A stretch of 64,000 nt of DNA from Blattamonas nauphoetae. Its lineage: Eukaryota; Preaxostyla; Oxymonadida. Each line of letters begins with the position of its first letter. Positions within the stretch are counted from its first letter, which is position 1. The position numbers were made by a program, and so were the translations under genes. The stretch covers positions 1 to 64,000 of the forward strand of contig JARBJD010000143.1 in assembly GCA_033064195.1 (NCBI GenBank), given 5' to 3'. Positions 24,201 through 34,035 of the stretch are shown here, piece by piece. Below the pieces are notes generated by a model. That model was given only the letters and a program-made list of their open reading frames with translations. It was not told the DNA's origin and made no database searches.

Positions 24201-26619
24201 ATCGACGGGGTGAACTCGTTCACGCTGAAGCAATCGACGGAAACTGGCTTCTCAAATCCTTCACAATCGTGTCTGATGAAATCCATGCCAAACACGAGCA
24301 CTGAAATCACTCTCAACCAGTGCACGTTCTCCAACGTGGTCAGCCCCTCCTCGTCGACGCTCTTCTCGTTCGCCAACACGAAGTCAGTGACGGTCACGTC
24401 ATCATCGTCCTTCAAAGACCTCCAACTCCTCCGCCAGAACACGTTCTTCCACTCGAAAGCTCAGGCCACGACCATCCAGTCAACCACGTTCTCCACAGCA
24501 ACCTCGCTTTCGACGGGGGCGTTGGTGAAGCTGGAGTCTTCGCAGTATTACTCGAGTGTCCCAGCACTCTTGCTCAACTCCGTCACGTTCTCACAGATCT
24601 CCGGAATCGAAGGCGGCCACGTCGTGTCAATCGCAGCGAATGGGCTAGTCTCCCTCCAATCCGTGACGTTCAACACAGTCACGGGAGTCGCCTCGGGTGG
24701 ACTCCTCAATCTCGACCTGAACACAAACGGCGTGCTCACCGCAGGAACCGTCACAGTCAACTCTCTCTCGTCCAGCTCGAACGGCACTCTGATGACTGTT
24801 TCGAGAGGATCGACTGTCACCATCGAGCACATCTCGCTGACCAGCATTCCCACCTTCGAGCGTGTGGGGTGTCTGACAGTGTCGAATGTGGAGACCTTTA
24901 ACCTGAACAAGCTGACCATCCCGTCGTGTACCATTTCGTCTCCGAACTTCATTTACATGAATTCTGTTACAGCAGCGACTCTTTCTTCACTTTCTTTAAG
25001 TTCTGTTAAACTCTCCCTCCATACAACCAAACTCCTCGTCTTCACGAACTGCCAGTTCTCCACACTGAAATCGTCGCAGATGACCCTCGTGCAGGGTCTG
25101 GGCGAAGGGTACCTTCTCTCTGCATCGAGTTCTCGCTCAGCCCCGTCGCTCACGATGGAAAGCTCGACATTCACATCGTGTTCATACACGTCGTCCTCAT
25201 CGTCGAAAGTGTGTGCGACAGCACCAGCCATCCACGTCACCAACATCAACCCAATCATCACTTCGTGCACTTTCACCAACCCCGACGAAATCACCCGCAC
25301 ACCAGCGTCGTGCGAGTTGATCTGTCCCGTGTCGTTCTCGTGCCTGGACACTCCTCTGCTGATGTCGATCAAAGGCGGAAGCTCGTCGATCACCGACACG
25401 TCCTTCATCCGACTGTGCGGAGGGGCGATTCGCGTGGAGGGGGGCACACACCAATTCACGCGCGTGCGATTCTACGCCAACGGAAAGCGGCTGGACAGCG
25501 CATACCTCGACTTCTCGTCCAACGAGAAGAACTTGGTGTGTGTGCAGGCCTCCATCGTCGTCAACTCGCTGTATCTGACGGAGTATGGAAACGCGCTCGC
25601 CACTTCCACATCCTCCACGTGGTTCTTCAACGACAACTGCAACATCCAAATGGGATCGTCAGCCACCGTCCAGTCAAACGCAGCTGTGGCCGAGTTTGTG
25701 TTCACAGTGACGAACGTGAAGTTCACCGAAGGAACAGGGACTTGGCTGGGAGAAACAAGCAACGGGGAACAAGTGTGTGGATTGCGACGAAGCAACCAAG
25801 GTTTCTTCCTCTCTCTTCTCATCTTTCTTCTTCTTCTTCATTCTCTTCAGATTCAGAAGCAGGACTGATCTGCACTGTGTTGGGAGCCAAGCTGCTTCCC
25901 TGCCTCTGCTCCATCCAGATTTCGTCGTCCTCGTCCTCATCCGTTCTCCTCACCCAATTCAGCGAACACAAGAACGACTCACACGCCGTGGGCTTCATCC
26001 CCAACCGTCTCCTCGCCTCTTCCAACGCGGACTCCAAGTTCCTCTTCTCGGTGGTCTCTCGCGACGGCCTGGTCACCTCCACACCAATCGAGATCGAGGC
26101 AGGGTCGCACGATGTCGATCCCATCCCGCCAGACCCAATCGACCCCGAGGAGCCCGATCCAGAGGACCCAAAAAGCAACACAGCGGTGAACGTGTCGCTG
26201 ATGATTGCGATGAGCTCTATCTTCATCCTGCTGGTTGGAGTGATGTCTGTTCTGATTCTGGTTCTGCTTCGATCGCGCGGAATGGAACACAAGCTCCGAC
26301 GAGACAACAGAGTGCATCCAACTGAGTCTGCCTCTTGTCTCTATCCCTCATTCTCTCTCCTCTCTTCTTTTCTCCTTCTCTCTTTCATTTCAGACTCGAA
26401 TCGATTGAGGCGTCCCAACCGCCTGTCAACACAATCATCCGACCAGCACCCTCGCCGACTCCAGCGCCAGCCCCAGCGATCTCCCCACAGCTCGCTCGAC
26501 AGGACAATAGACCAGCATACACAGTGGCAGTGGAGGAGGAAGAAGAGTCAGAGTGGGGAGACGTTGTGAAGTGGGACGAGGTGGAGGAGTACTACGGAGG
26601 GAACAACCTCCTGCAGTGA
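18204..26619 (+). CDS. Giant beta-helix surface protein, type I membrane protein, about 2,765 aa
   Basis: Three exons: 18,204-25,800, 25,851-26,325 and 26,394-26,619, with introns of 50 nt (GTTTCT...CTTCAG) and 68 nt (GTCTGC...TTTCAG). Phases agree. The N-terminus is hydrophobic like a signal peptide. The ectodomain is built of right-handed parallel beta-helix coils (pectin-lyase-like fold): GGAIYIE, GGAICT and GGAVT motifs at about residues 315-460, Cys-framed domain starts CGAEATPC (about 605) and CGAETDLC (about 1,013), then a long series of about 35-40-residue coils (TFTNVTGWESGFLLDI-like) from about 1,300 to 2,250. One membrane helix lies at about 2,645-2,675, followed by a basic stop-transfer, a Pro/Ala stretch and an acidic tail with EEEEESEWGDVV. 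It is probably an adhesin or receptor facing the medium or host gut; the ligand is unknown. The base composition is more GC-rich than its surroundings. Confidence 0.85.
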
Positions 26620-26840
26620 TATCATTTCTTCACATTTTCATTTCTTTGTGTGTATCGTCTTCCTTTCTTAAATCGCGAGAAAGACAATCATCACAAACAA
26701 CATGAGCGGAACATAATTTCTCTCGACTTGGCAGTCTTTGAATTTCACAAAACGAGAAGAGACTTAAGAGCTTGAACAAATGGCATCAACAAGCGTCGAT
26801 GCAAGTAAATTAGACCAGGGCGAACCTGGCTTGCTTTTAG
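26620..26840. other. Short 3' intergenic spacer between convergent surface genes
   Basis: Stops of the giant gene (plus) and the next gene (minus) face each other 221 bp apart. No terminator or other signal can be named. Confidence 0.6.
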
Positions 26841-29336
26841 TTACACCTTTGCAGAACCACTGCCATCACCAGGTGCATCAGTGCTGGCATATTGACTCTC
26901 AGCGGGCGGCTGAGTTCCTTGAGGAGGACCCTGTGGAGGATATCCATTCGGAGTGTACACTTGCTGTGGATACCCTTGGGGTGGTGGACCTTGGGGAGGA
27001 TACTGCTGCGGTGGGTATCCCTGTGGGGGTGCACCTTGTGGGGGGTATCCCTGGGGAGGGGGATAGCCTTGAGGGGGGTATCCTTGCGGTGGGTAGCCCT
27101 GTGGCGGATATCCTTGTGGTGGTGGGCCTTGTGGAGGATATCCTTGTGGCGGGTAGCCCTGCGGTGGTGGACGTTGGGGTGGGTAGCCTTGGGGAGGAGG
27201 ACCCTGTTGAGGGTAGCCTTGAGGCGGGGAACCTTGGGGTGGGTATTGTTGAGGAGGCTGTTGCTGCGATTGGCTTGGAGCCGGTTGGACGTTGACGACT
27301 GTGGTTTCGTTGTCTTTCCTCGATTTTGAATCATCTCCACCGGCCTTCTTCTTTTTGTTCTGTTTCACAACGACCACGACGATAATGATCACAATAACAG
27401 CGACTACAACGACAACAGCCACGACAATGATGACGATGACATAAACAGGGACTGCCGACGCTGGCCCCTTCTCCAGGGCGTCCTTCTTATTCTTATCCGA
27501 CCGAGGATCTGGACCCTGTTGGGAGACTGCGGTTGACTCGTCAGTGATGGAGATGCCAGATGTGTGATAAGGACCCAGTTCGGCATCGGTGCTTCCGACA
27601 GCATTCTTTCCTGTGTCGCTGTTCACGTTTTTGAACTTGGCTGGGTCGAGTTTCCCATTCGACAGGACAGAGCTCGGGACGGTGAAGACAACATCGAGGC
27701 GAGTATTGTCGTTTGTGGAGTTGTGAATTATGTAGCTGTTCTTCATCGAATAGTCCTGCTCTTCATTCGAATAGCTCGGCGCTCCGTTTGATAATGATGG
27801 GAAGTAATTAGCGCTGTAGAAGAGGGAGACGAGCAGTCCATTTGGTGAATAATATGACCAGCAGTTCTCGATCAGCACGTCCTCCACAAACACTCTGAGT
27901 CCGAGAATGAAACCACCAGCAGCGGAAGAATATGAATTCGAGCAGTTGACAAAGCGGGTTTGCTTCAGATTCACAGTCACTCCGAAGATCCTTGCAGCCG
28001 AGTAATCCGTGCGGATGTGTCTGAACGTGGTCTGGTCACTGATAGTGACAGCTCCAATGTAATACAGATTGAGAAGTGACCCAGGTGTGCGTTTCTTGTT
28101 AGAGGGGCAATTGCTGAAGCCACAACTTTTGAAGGAGAGGCCAGTCTTGGTCGAATTCGGATCGCTGCTCATTCCGTAAACTTGTAACACAGACGTTTGT
28201 GCATCGCAATACTCAAAAGTGACCTGGTTGAAGTCGATATTCGAGTATAACACCTGAGCACCGAGCATCATCACTCCAGTACAATATTTGAACTTGCAGT
28301 TTATGACATTGAGAGAGAATGGATTACGATTTGTTGGCTCCGTGTACAGAGACACCATCATGCCAGCCACATACTGCGAAGTTATGCTTGTGAACGAACA
28401 CGACGAAATGGTCGCTTTTGTGGTTCCAGCGATCATGACATACAAGCCGGAGACGCCTAAGCCATAAAAGTCTTCACAGTTGACGAAATCATAGTTTTTG
28501 ACAGTATACGACGTGACGACAGCGCAGATCACACTTTCTTGATATTGCTTGTTTGCTTGGAGAACATCTGTCTTGACGGATTGTTGTTCACTCCGGAGGG
28601 TGTTGTACACAAACGAGTCCCCCACAAGAGATGCTTCGGTGATCGCCCCGTAAATATCGTCGGTCACGTTGCGCATTTTGGAGAACGCAAAGTAGGTCGA
28701 ATAGAACAGACCAGGCAGTTCGGATTCGGTAAAGCACTGTGATTTGGCGAAGGGGGTGTATTGATTGGGTACAACATGGTCGATGTTCGAGAAGGACGAG
28801 TGCGTCAGTTCGACGGAATACGACGACGCCCCAAACAAAGGCGACGTCCCAACCGTCACTCCATCCGACGTGATCTCCGATCCAATCACGTGAGCGTCCA
28901 CGTTCGTCGAGCAGACAAGTTCCGGGAGAATGCTGCTTCCACGCAGCGCAATGTCCACAAGTCGAATCGACCCTCCATTCGTCAAAAATGGCGAGTATTC
29001 TTCGTCAAGATCAATTGTGGACCCCAAAACCGAAAGAATCGATTCCGAATCAAGCTCGGCAATTCGGTATCGAGAGGAGACACTCAAGTCCAGGTTTCCA
29101 AGTGTAAGCGACGTGTTCACCATGTCAAACAGATAGGCTGTGTCCGCTAATAAACCCGTCATTGGGGTCAGTCCAGACCCCAAAATCGAGACGGTTTCGT
29201 CACGAACGTCGTGGTTGTGTGAGCCATGTTTTTCCATTCCCAGGAGCACCGTATTATCCGAGTTGGAACGGCGATTCAGGAGTGTGGATACATCAATGAT
29301 TGAGTGCGCAGCAATAAACAGCACAGGCAACAACAT
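26841..29336 (-). CDS. Surface membrane protein A with (PPQGY)n cytoplasmic tail, 831 aa
   Basis: Single exon; ATG at 29,336 begins a signal peptide ([12 protein letters not shown]). The ectodomain of about 620 residues is beta-rich with coil-like repeats ending in NC or SC-type turns ([24 protein letters not shown]), which fits a beta-helix. One very Val/Ile-rich membrane helix (about residues 629-657) is followed by KQNKKKK. The tail is a run of [13 protein letters not shown] repeats (about residues 690-810), like the Pro/Gly/Tyr-rich tails of annexin VII or rhodopsin, which favour condensation or SH3/WW-type binding. The first about 260 residues are nearly identical to the neighbour at 29,528-31,609, apart from a divergent patch of about 30 residues. 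No homologue can be named. Confidence 0.8.
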   Translation of the reverse strand: MLLPVLFIAAHSIIDVSTLLNRRSNSDNTVLLGMEKHGSHNHDVRDETVSILGSGLTPMTGLLADTAYLFDMVNTSLTLGNLDLSVSSRYRIAELDSESILSVLGSTIDLDEEYSPFLTNGGSIRLVDIALRGSSILPELVCSTNVDAHVIGSEITSDGVTVGTSPLFGASSYSVELTHSSFSNIDHVVPNQYTPFAKSQCFTESELPGLFYSTYFAFSKMRNVTDDIYGAITEASLVGDSFVYNTLRSEQQSVKTDVLQANKQYQESVICAVVTSYTVKNYDFVNCEDFYGLGVSGLYVMIAGTTKATISSCSFTSITSQYVAGMMVSLYTEPTNRNPFSLNVINCKFKYCTGVMMLGAQVLYSNIDFNQVTFEYCDAQTSVLQVYGMSSDPNSTKTGLSFKSCGFSNCPSNKKRTPGSLLNLYYIGAVTISDQTTFRHIRTDYSAARIFGVTVNLKQTRFVNCSNSYSSAAGGFILGLRVFVEDVLIENCWSYYSPNGLLVSLFYSANYFPSLSNGAPSYSNEEQDYSMKNSYIIHNSTNDNTRLDVVFTVPSSVLSNGKLDPAKFKNVNSDTGKNAVGSTDAELGPYHTSGISITDESTAVSQQGPDPRSDKNKKDALEKGPASAVPVYVIVIIVVAVVVVVAVIVIIIVVVVVKQNKKKKAGGDDSKSRKDNETTVVNVQPAPSQSQQQPPQQYPPQGSPPQGYPQQGPPPQGYPPQRPPPQGYPPQGYPPQGPPPQGYPPQGYPPQGYPPQGYPPPQGYPPQGAPPQGYPPQQYPPQGPPPQGYPQQVYTPNGYPPQGPPQGTQPPAESQYASTDAPGDGSGSAKV
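26900..27260 (-). repeat. Proline-glutamine-glycine-tyrosine coding repeat
   Basis: Degenerate 15-bp units coding PPQGY, with PPQGP variants, form the cytoplasmic tail of surface protein A. The nucleotide units differ at third positions (GGATATCC, GGGTAGCC, GGGTATCC on the plus strand), so the peptide pattern is being kept rather than the DNA. Confidence 0.8.
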
Positions 29337-29527
29337 CCCAAATGATGACAAATAAAAATGATCAACGAACCCATTACTTGGACAGATTCGGAGTTGTGTA
29401 TGGAGCTTGCCTTAACAAGGTTTAAAATAAGTCGAAAATAACTTAGATTAAATGATTTGAAAGCTTGTTATCAAGAATAATCAATAATTACTCTTGTATC
29501 GCAAATACATAGGGACCTTTCGGACCC
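29337..29527. other. Intergenic spacer between the two tandem surface genes
   Basis: 191 bp, AT-rich. It must contain the promoter of surface gene A and the 3' end of gene B; no clear signal is visible. Confidence 0.5.
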
Positions 29528-31609
29528 TTAGAGGATAACTCTGACACCCTCACTTCGTTCATTTCGAGTGTTCGGTGCACTCATTTCCTCTTTCCTGGAT
29601 GATACTGGCTTCGAGTTGTCTGACGGTTTATTGTTCTTTTTCTTGTTGTGTCTCACGAGCAGCACTGCAACGATGATTCCCACAACCACAAGCACGACAA
29701 CAACCACCACAACAACCACAATTGTCACAATCACTCCAGTTGACGCCCCGCCTCCACTCGACGATGCATCTTTCTTCTTCTTGTCCGTTCGAGGGTCGTC
29801 ACCCTTCTGCGACACGGTGCTTGATTCGTCTGCAATCTCTGGAGTTGACTCCGGCTTCGAATTCAGATCTGCCGACGTGCTGCCAACTGTGTTGGTGCCT
29901 GTGTTGCTGTTCACCTTGCTGAACTTCGCTGGGTCGAGCTTCCCACCTGGCAGAAGCGACTCGGGCATCGAAAAGAGAACATCGAGGTTGGAATTGTCGT
30001 CTTCGGTGTCACGTTCGATGTAGCTGTTCTTCATCGCATAGTCTTGCTCCTCGTTCACATTTGACAGCTCATTGAAAATGCTCTCGTTGTAATAGAGGGA
30101 GATGAGCAGGCCATTGGGCGACGACAGCGCCTTGCAGTGCTGGATGAGAACGTCCTCCACAAACACTTTAAATCCCACCGCGACGCCGGCAGCAGCACGA
30201 CTGTAAGCTGTGGAGCAGTTGACGAAGCGTGTCTGCTTGATGTTCACCGTGACTCCCATCAGCATCATCGACGTGTATGTGGCCGTACAGTGCTTAAATG
30301 TGGTCTGCTCGCAGAGCGTGATAGTGCCTCCATACAACACTTGCATGATGCTCATCTGCGGGGACTCCATCGAACTAAAGCTGTTTTCAAACGAACATCC
30401 TCTGAAGGTGAGTCCTTCCTTCGAGAACTTGTCTGGACTGGAGCCCATGAGATAGACACAGCCTGTGTAAGATGAGCACGACTTCATCGCGAGGTTGGAG
30501 ATCTCGATTGTGGTGTAGGGGAGCATGACGTAGAAGAGAGTGACCCCAGAGCAGTTGGTGTACTTGCAGTCTTTCACAATTAGCTGGCTTGAATCCGAAG
30601 ATTTTGGGTCAGGATTTCCAGAGATCATGAGGCCAACCATGGCATCCCTGAGGTTGATATTTGAGAAAGAGCACGACAAGACTGTCATTTTCACGTTTCC
30701 CAGACTCGAGAACATCAACCCTGCTAGTGGCAGACTCTCTGAGGCGTTGATATTGTCAAACTCGAATCCCTTGACGGTGTAGTCGGAAACGGCAGTGCAA
30801 GCGACGCTCTCTTTGTATTGCTTGTTTGCTTGGAGAACATCTATCTTGACGAATTGCTGTTCACTTCGGAGGGTGTTGTACACAAACGAGTCCCCCACAA
30901 GAGATGCTTCGGTGATTGCCCCATAAATATCGTCGGTCACGTTGCGCATTTTGGAGAACGCGAAATTGGTTCTTGCATCGAAAGATGGAAAGTCTGACTC
31001 CTTGAGGCATTGCGACTTTTGGTAGGGGTTGTATTGATTGGGAACAACATGGTCGATGTTCGAGAAGGACGAGTGCGTCAGTTCGACGGAATATGACGAC
31101 GCCCCAAACAGAGGCGACGTCCCAACCGTCACTCCGTCCGACGTGATCTCCGATCCAATCACGTGAGTGTCCACGTTCGTCGAGTAGACAAGTTCCGGGA
31201 GAATGCTGCTTCCACGCAGCGCAATGTCCACAAGTCTGATCGACCCTCCATTCGTCAAAAATGGCGAGTATTCTTCGTCAAGATCAATTGTGGATCCCAA
31301 AACCGAAAGAGTCGATTCCGAATCAAGCTCGGCAATTCGGTATCGAGAGGAGACACTCAAGTCCAGGTTTCCAAGTGTAAGCGACGTGTTCACCATGTCA
31401 AACAGATAGGCTGTGTCCGCTAATAAACCCGTCATTGGGGTCAGTCCAGACCCCAAAATCGAGACGGTTTCGTCACGAACGTCGTGGTTGTGTGAGCCAT
31501 GTTTTTCCATTCCCAGGAGCACCGTATTATCCGAGTTGGAACGGCGATTCAGGAGTGTGGATACATCAATGATTGAGTGTGCAGTAAAAATGAATGTCAA
31601 CAGGAGCAT
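29528..31609 (-). CDS. Surface membrane protein B, paralogue of A, 693 aa
   Basis: Single exon with ATG at 31,609 and a signal peptide (MLLLTFIFTAHS). It is colinear with surface protein A. Residues from about 12 to 262 are almost identical to A (shared [35 protein letters not shown]), except for one patch of about 30 residues after HVVPNQY. After about residue 262 the ectodomain is clearly diverged but alignable ([15 protein letters not shown], NEEQDYxMKNSYI). A Val/Ile membrane helix (about 621-651) is followed by RHNKKKNN and a short basic/Ser-rich tail of about 40 residues. It lacks the PPQGY tail of A, so the two probably share an outer recognition head but connect to different cytoplasmic partners. 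Confidence 0.8.
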   Translation of the reverse strand: MLLLTFIFTAHSIIDVSTLLNRRSNSDNTVLLGMEKHGSHNHDVRDETVSILGSGLTPMTGLLADTAYLFDMVNTSLTLGNLDLSVSSRYRIAELDSESTLSVLGSTIDLDEEYSPFLTNGGSIRLVDIALRGSSILPELVYSTNVDTHVIGSEITSDGVTVGTSPLFGASSYSVELTHSSFSNIDHVVPNQYNPYQKSQCLKESDFPSFDARTNFAFSKMRNVTDDIYGAITEASLVGDSFVYNTLRSEQQFVKIDVLQANKQYKESVACTAVSDYTVKGFEFDNINASESLPLAGLMFSSLGNVKMTVLSCSFSNINLRDAMVGLMISGNPDPKSSDSSQLIVKDCKYTNCSGVTLFYVMLPYTTIEISNLAMKSCSSYTGCVYLMGSSPDKFSKEGLTFRGCSFENSFSSMESPQMSIMQVLYGGTITLCEQTTFKHCTATYTSMMLMGVTVNIKQTRFVNCSTAYSRAAAGVAVGFKVFVEDVLIQHCKALSSPNGLLISLYYNESIFNELSNVNEEQDYAMKNSYIERDTEDDNSNLDVLFSMPESLLPGGKLDPAKFSKVNSNTGTNTVGSTSADLNSKPESTPEIADESSTVSQKGDDPRTDKKKKDASSSGGGASTGVIVTIVVVVVVVVVLVVVGIIVAVLLVRHNKKKNNKPSDNSKPVSSRKEEMSAPNTRNERSEGVRVIL

Positions 31610-31896
31610 CGTGTCAAAGTTTCTTTAAATTGATCTAACCCTTTACTCTCACTGATTCCCCCAAATCCCGAATCATCTATTAGAAACTTAACACGACTCA
31701 CAGTCCGGGTTTAGGTTTGCAAGTTATTTTTAGCTGCCCAAAGCGTCTTTCTGACTCACAGAAGTCGTTCCATCTTACATTTTACGGCCCATTTTTTTGT
31801 TGGACAAATTGGGGTCGCTGTAGAATCGCAGATATGTAATAAAATTACCTCGAAAGAAATATTAAATCTGTGAGAGATCAAAGAGGAGATCAGAGT
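31610..31896. other. Intergenic spacer
   Basis: 287 bp between the start of surface protein B and the stop of the PPPDE gene. Nothing recognisable apart from AT-rich runs. Confidence 0.5.
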
Positions 31897-32650
31897 TCAG
31901 CTGGATCCCCTGAATGAGGAAAGGATGCCTCGTCCAAAATATTTGTTTCGATACTGATCGACAACACCTGACCCAACATGTCCGTTTGCAAAAATTGTGT
32001 TGATGTACGGATGGAGTTTTCTTCCTGCAAATGTTGAGAGGAAATCGTTGGATTGCGTTCTGAGGTCTGAGAATGTGTTGAATAGTGGAAAACATCATAC
32101 AGAGTGGAATTGAAACTCCAGTGAGAAACTCACACAATTCATTGGCAAAATCACAGCAGTTATGATCGAGGACGTGGTACTTGGATGATGTGTAATTGTC
32201 ACTTTGTGACATCACCCATTCGTTGAGAATGTGTGGCGTGAGTGTTGTAATTCCAATTCTGTACAGAAGAAAAAGCGAGAAATACCAGAATATCGTTGTA
32301 TAAAGGAGAAAAACGATATACTCTTCAAATTGGACGAAGTCTTGAAAACCCATCTCTGAAACATCGCGCTGAACAATTCCGTCAGAGTAGTAATATATCT
32401 GTCCACTATACAAGATGAAAATAGGCGCTTCATACAAAACATGGACTTCGGTGTGCCATATTCCGGAAATGTTAAATGGGAAAAGAATGTGGCTTAGTTT
32501 AGCACGGAGTTGTGCCGAGAGATCGTAAACAGCCACACGGACATCATTTTCTGGCTGATTAGAAACAATATCGGTTGAACACAAATCAATTTGGCTTTCC
32601 ATTCGTGAGAGAGATAACCCATTATGAACTAAACCAGACAATTTCCCCAT
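31897..32650 (-). CDS. PPPDE (DeSI-type) isopeptidase, 218 aa
   Basis: Three exons on the minus strand: 32,650-32,322, 32,258-32,101 and 32,066-31,897, with introns of 63 nt (GTATAT...GTACAG) and 34 nt (GTATGA...TCTCAG). PPPDE enzymes are papain-fold cysteine proteases that remove SUMO or ubiquitin. Visible: VRVAVYDLS at the domain start, the His of GIWHTEV, then the catalytic Cys in HNCCDFANELCEFLTG with the usual IP after it. After the domain there is a short basic tail ending FRGSS. The first intron is in frame, so unspliced reading gives a false membrane-like stretch. ATG 32,650 gives MGKLSG; ATG 32,602 is an alternative. Confidence 0.75.
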
Positions 32651-32856
32651 TGTATGACAAAATGTGTGCAACAGAACTCCGAACACCGTTAAAAAGTGAG
32701 GTTAGTGATAATTGAGTAATTTCATATGAATCCAGAGTAAAAAGTGATGAAAGACGTTTCGATAATATTATTGTGGATTGATCAGGATACTGCCTATTTA
32801 GGAGTTTCGAGATCCACTTCAGAATTACCACTCTCTCAATTATCTTCTCCCGCTGA

Positions 32857-33576
32857 ATGCGACAGGTTCATTTCAGCAACTACAACTCCACGCCGTTATT
32901 TTTAAGCAATTCATCAGCTCAACAACTCAACAGCACTCTGAATCCAGAGGCAGTAAAAAAGCACTTCAATTCACTTTCTCTCACCTCTGAACCACAAGCA
33001 GTTACAATGAATCCTGTCTACTCTGTTGCATCCACGAAAACATTCAGCAATCGCATTGCCAGCATCCTCGTCGATATTGTCCAGCACCTGGACGTCCACA
33101 GCCAAAGCACATCAACCACCTCCCACTTCTCTTGCCCAGTTTGCGACACCATCTCCAAAACGGCCATAGCCAGTGGGGTCTCGCCAAACCCCATCCCGGA
33201 TCCAGTCTCACTCAAATCCATCGTGAAACAGATGCTTCATGTCATGATGTCTGTTTTTGGTGTCCACGAAACAGAGCTTGTCCAGTCCATAAGCTTGTTT
33301 CGTCGCATCCTTTCCCGCCATTGGAATTGCGCTGGATTTACAATTCTGCGGAACAATATCCATGCTCTCTTCCTCGTTTGTGTTGTGCTCGCACACAAAT
33401 GCAGTGTGGATATCCCTTACAAGCAAGCTTCCTGGGCCAATTCATTTGGAGTTCCTCCCATTGTTTTGAACATCTTTGAAGACTTCTGCCTCAAACTCGT
33501 CGATTGGATAGTCATCCCATCGCTGACAGATTATGAATCAATCACATCTCTCCTTCAGAACGCAGAATCTCACTGA
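32857..33576 (+). CDS. Cyclin-like protein, 239 aa
   Basis: The C-terminal half fits a cyclin box: a LFRRILSRHW helix, a NNIHALFLVCVVLAHKCSVD helix with the usual A-x-K, then a NSFGVPPIVLNIFEDFCLKLVDW segment where the Glu of the cyclin box pairs with CDK contacts. The Lys (about residue 190) and Glu (about 215) fall where the conserved cyclin pair is expected. The N-terminal 120 residues are Ser/Thr/Asn-rich with a CPVC pair. It resembles short Pho80/CYCU-type cyclins that bind CDK5/Pho85-type kinases; the subclass is inferred. It is divergently placed from the PPPDE gene with about 206 bp between starts. Confidence 0.6.
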   Translation: MRQVHFSNYNSTPLFLSNSSAQQLNSTLNPEAVKKHFNSLSLTSEPQAVTMNPVYSVASTKTFSNRIASILVDIVQHLDVHSQSTSTTSHFSCPVCDTISKTAIASGVSPNPIPDPVSLKSIVKQMLHVMMSVFGVHETELVQSISLFRRILSRHWNCAGFTILRNNIHALFLVCVVLAHKCSVDIPYKQASWANSFGVPPIVLNIFEDFCLKLVDWIVIPSLTDYESITSLLQNAESH

Positions 33577-34035
33577 GTTCATTCTCCCCATTCTTATATG
33601 CAATTTCTCCTCTTCGTCCGATTTCGATGTGCTCCCCCGCCTCTTCCCCCGACCGGCGCTAAACAGGCAGGTTTGGTGCTTGTTGCTGGACAGGGGAAGA
33701 TGGTGGTCTTCTCTTATCTCTCGTGTTGCTCATTTATGCGATACCACTTTCACTTTGAAGCTAATTTCTGTCCGTAGTCTTCATTTCTTTTCTCATACAG
33801 TTTGTGTCATATGTGTGATGAAACCCATTTTTATCAACACTGTTCGGTAAATCGATAATTTTGAGTGATTTCAATGAATTACAGAGATATTTCTTAGTCT
33901 GACAGACTTTGGTGGTTTCGTCTATTGTTGTTTATGGGTAGATCTTTGTAACACCTGTTTTCTTCAGTTCAGACCGTTTCTTCGGTTCCATTTCTTTATA
34001 TACATCAGGTTGACGGAGTTGCATTAATCGGCAAT
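33577..34035. other. Intergenic stretch without gene
   Basis: 459 bp, plus-strand T-rich. It carries the 3' end of the cyclin-like gene and the promoter of the RRM gene. A TTTATATACATC run at about 33,995 could be a TATA-like element about 40 bp before the RRM start codon, but this is weak. Confidence 0.4.

Noticed and set aside
20435-24442. Several antisense frames of 180-280 codons inside the giant surface gene
   Set aside because: They lie opposite a clearly coding, repeat-rich exon and have no domains; they are shadows of Ser/Thr-rich coding.
25178-26569. Separate plus-strand gene of 463 codons
   Set aside because: Only its part after 25,851 looks coding, and it joins in phase to the giant surface gene through a 50-nt intron.
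32259-32321. Membrane segment in the PPPDE protein (FLLYTTIFWYFSLFLLYR)
   Set aside because: It is the read-through of a 63-nt in-frame intron with good GT-AG ends; removing it restores the normal domain.
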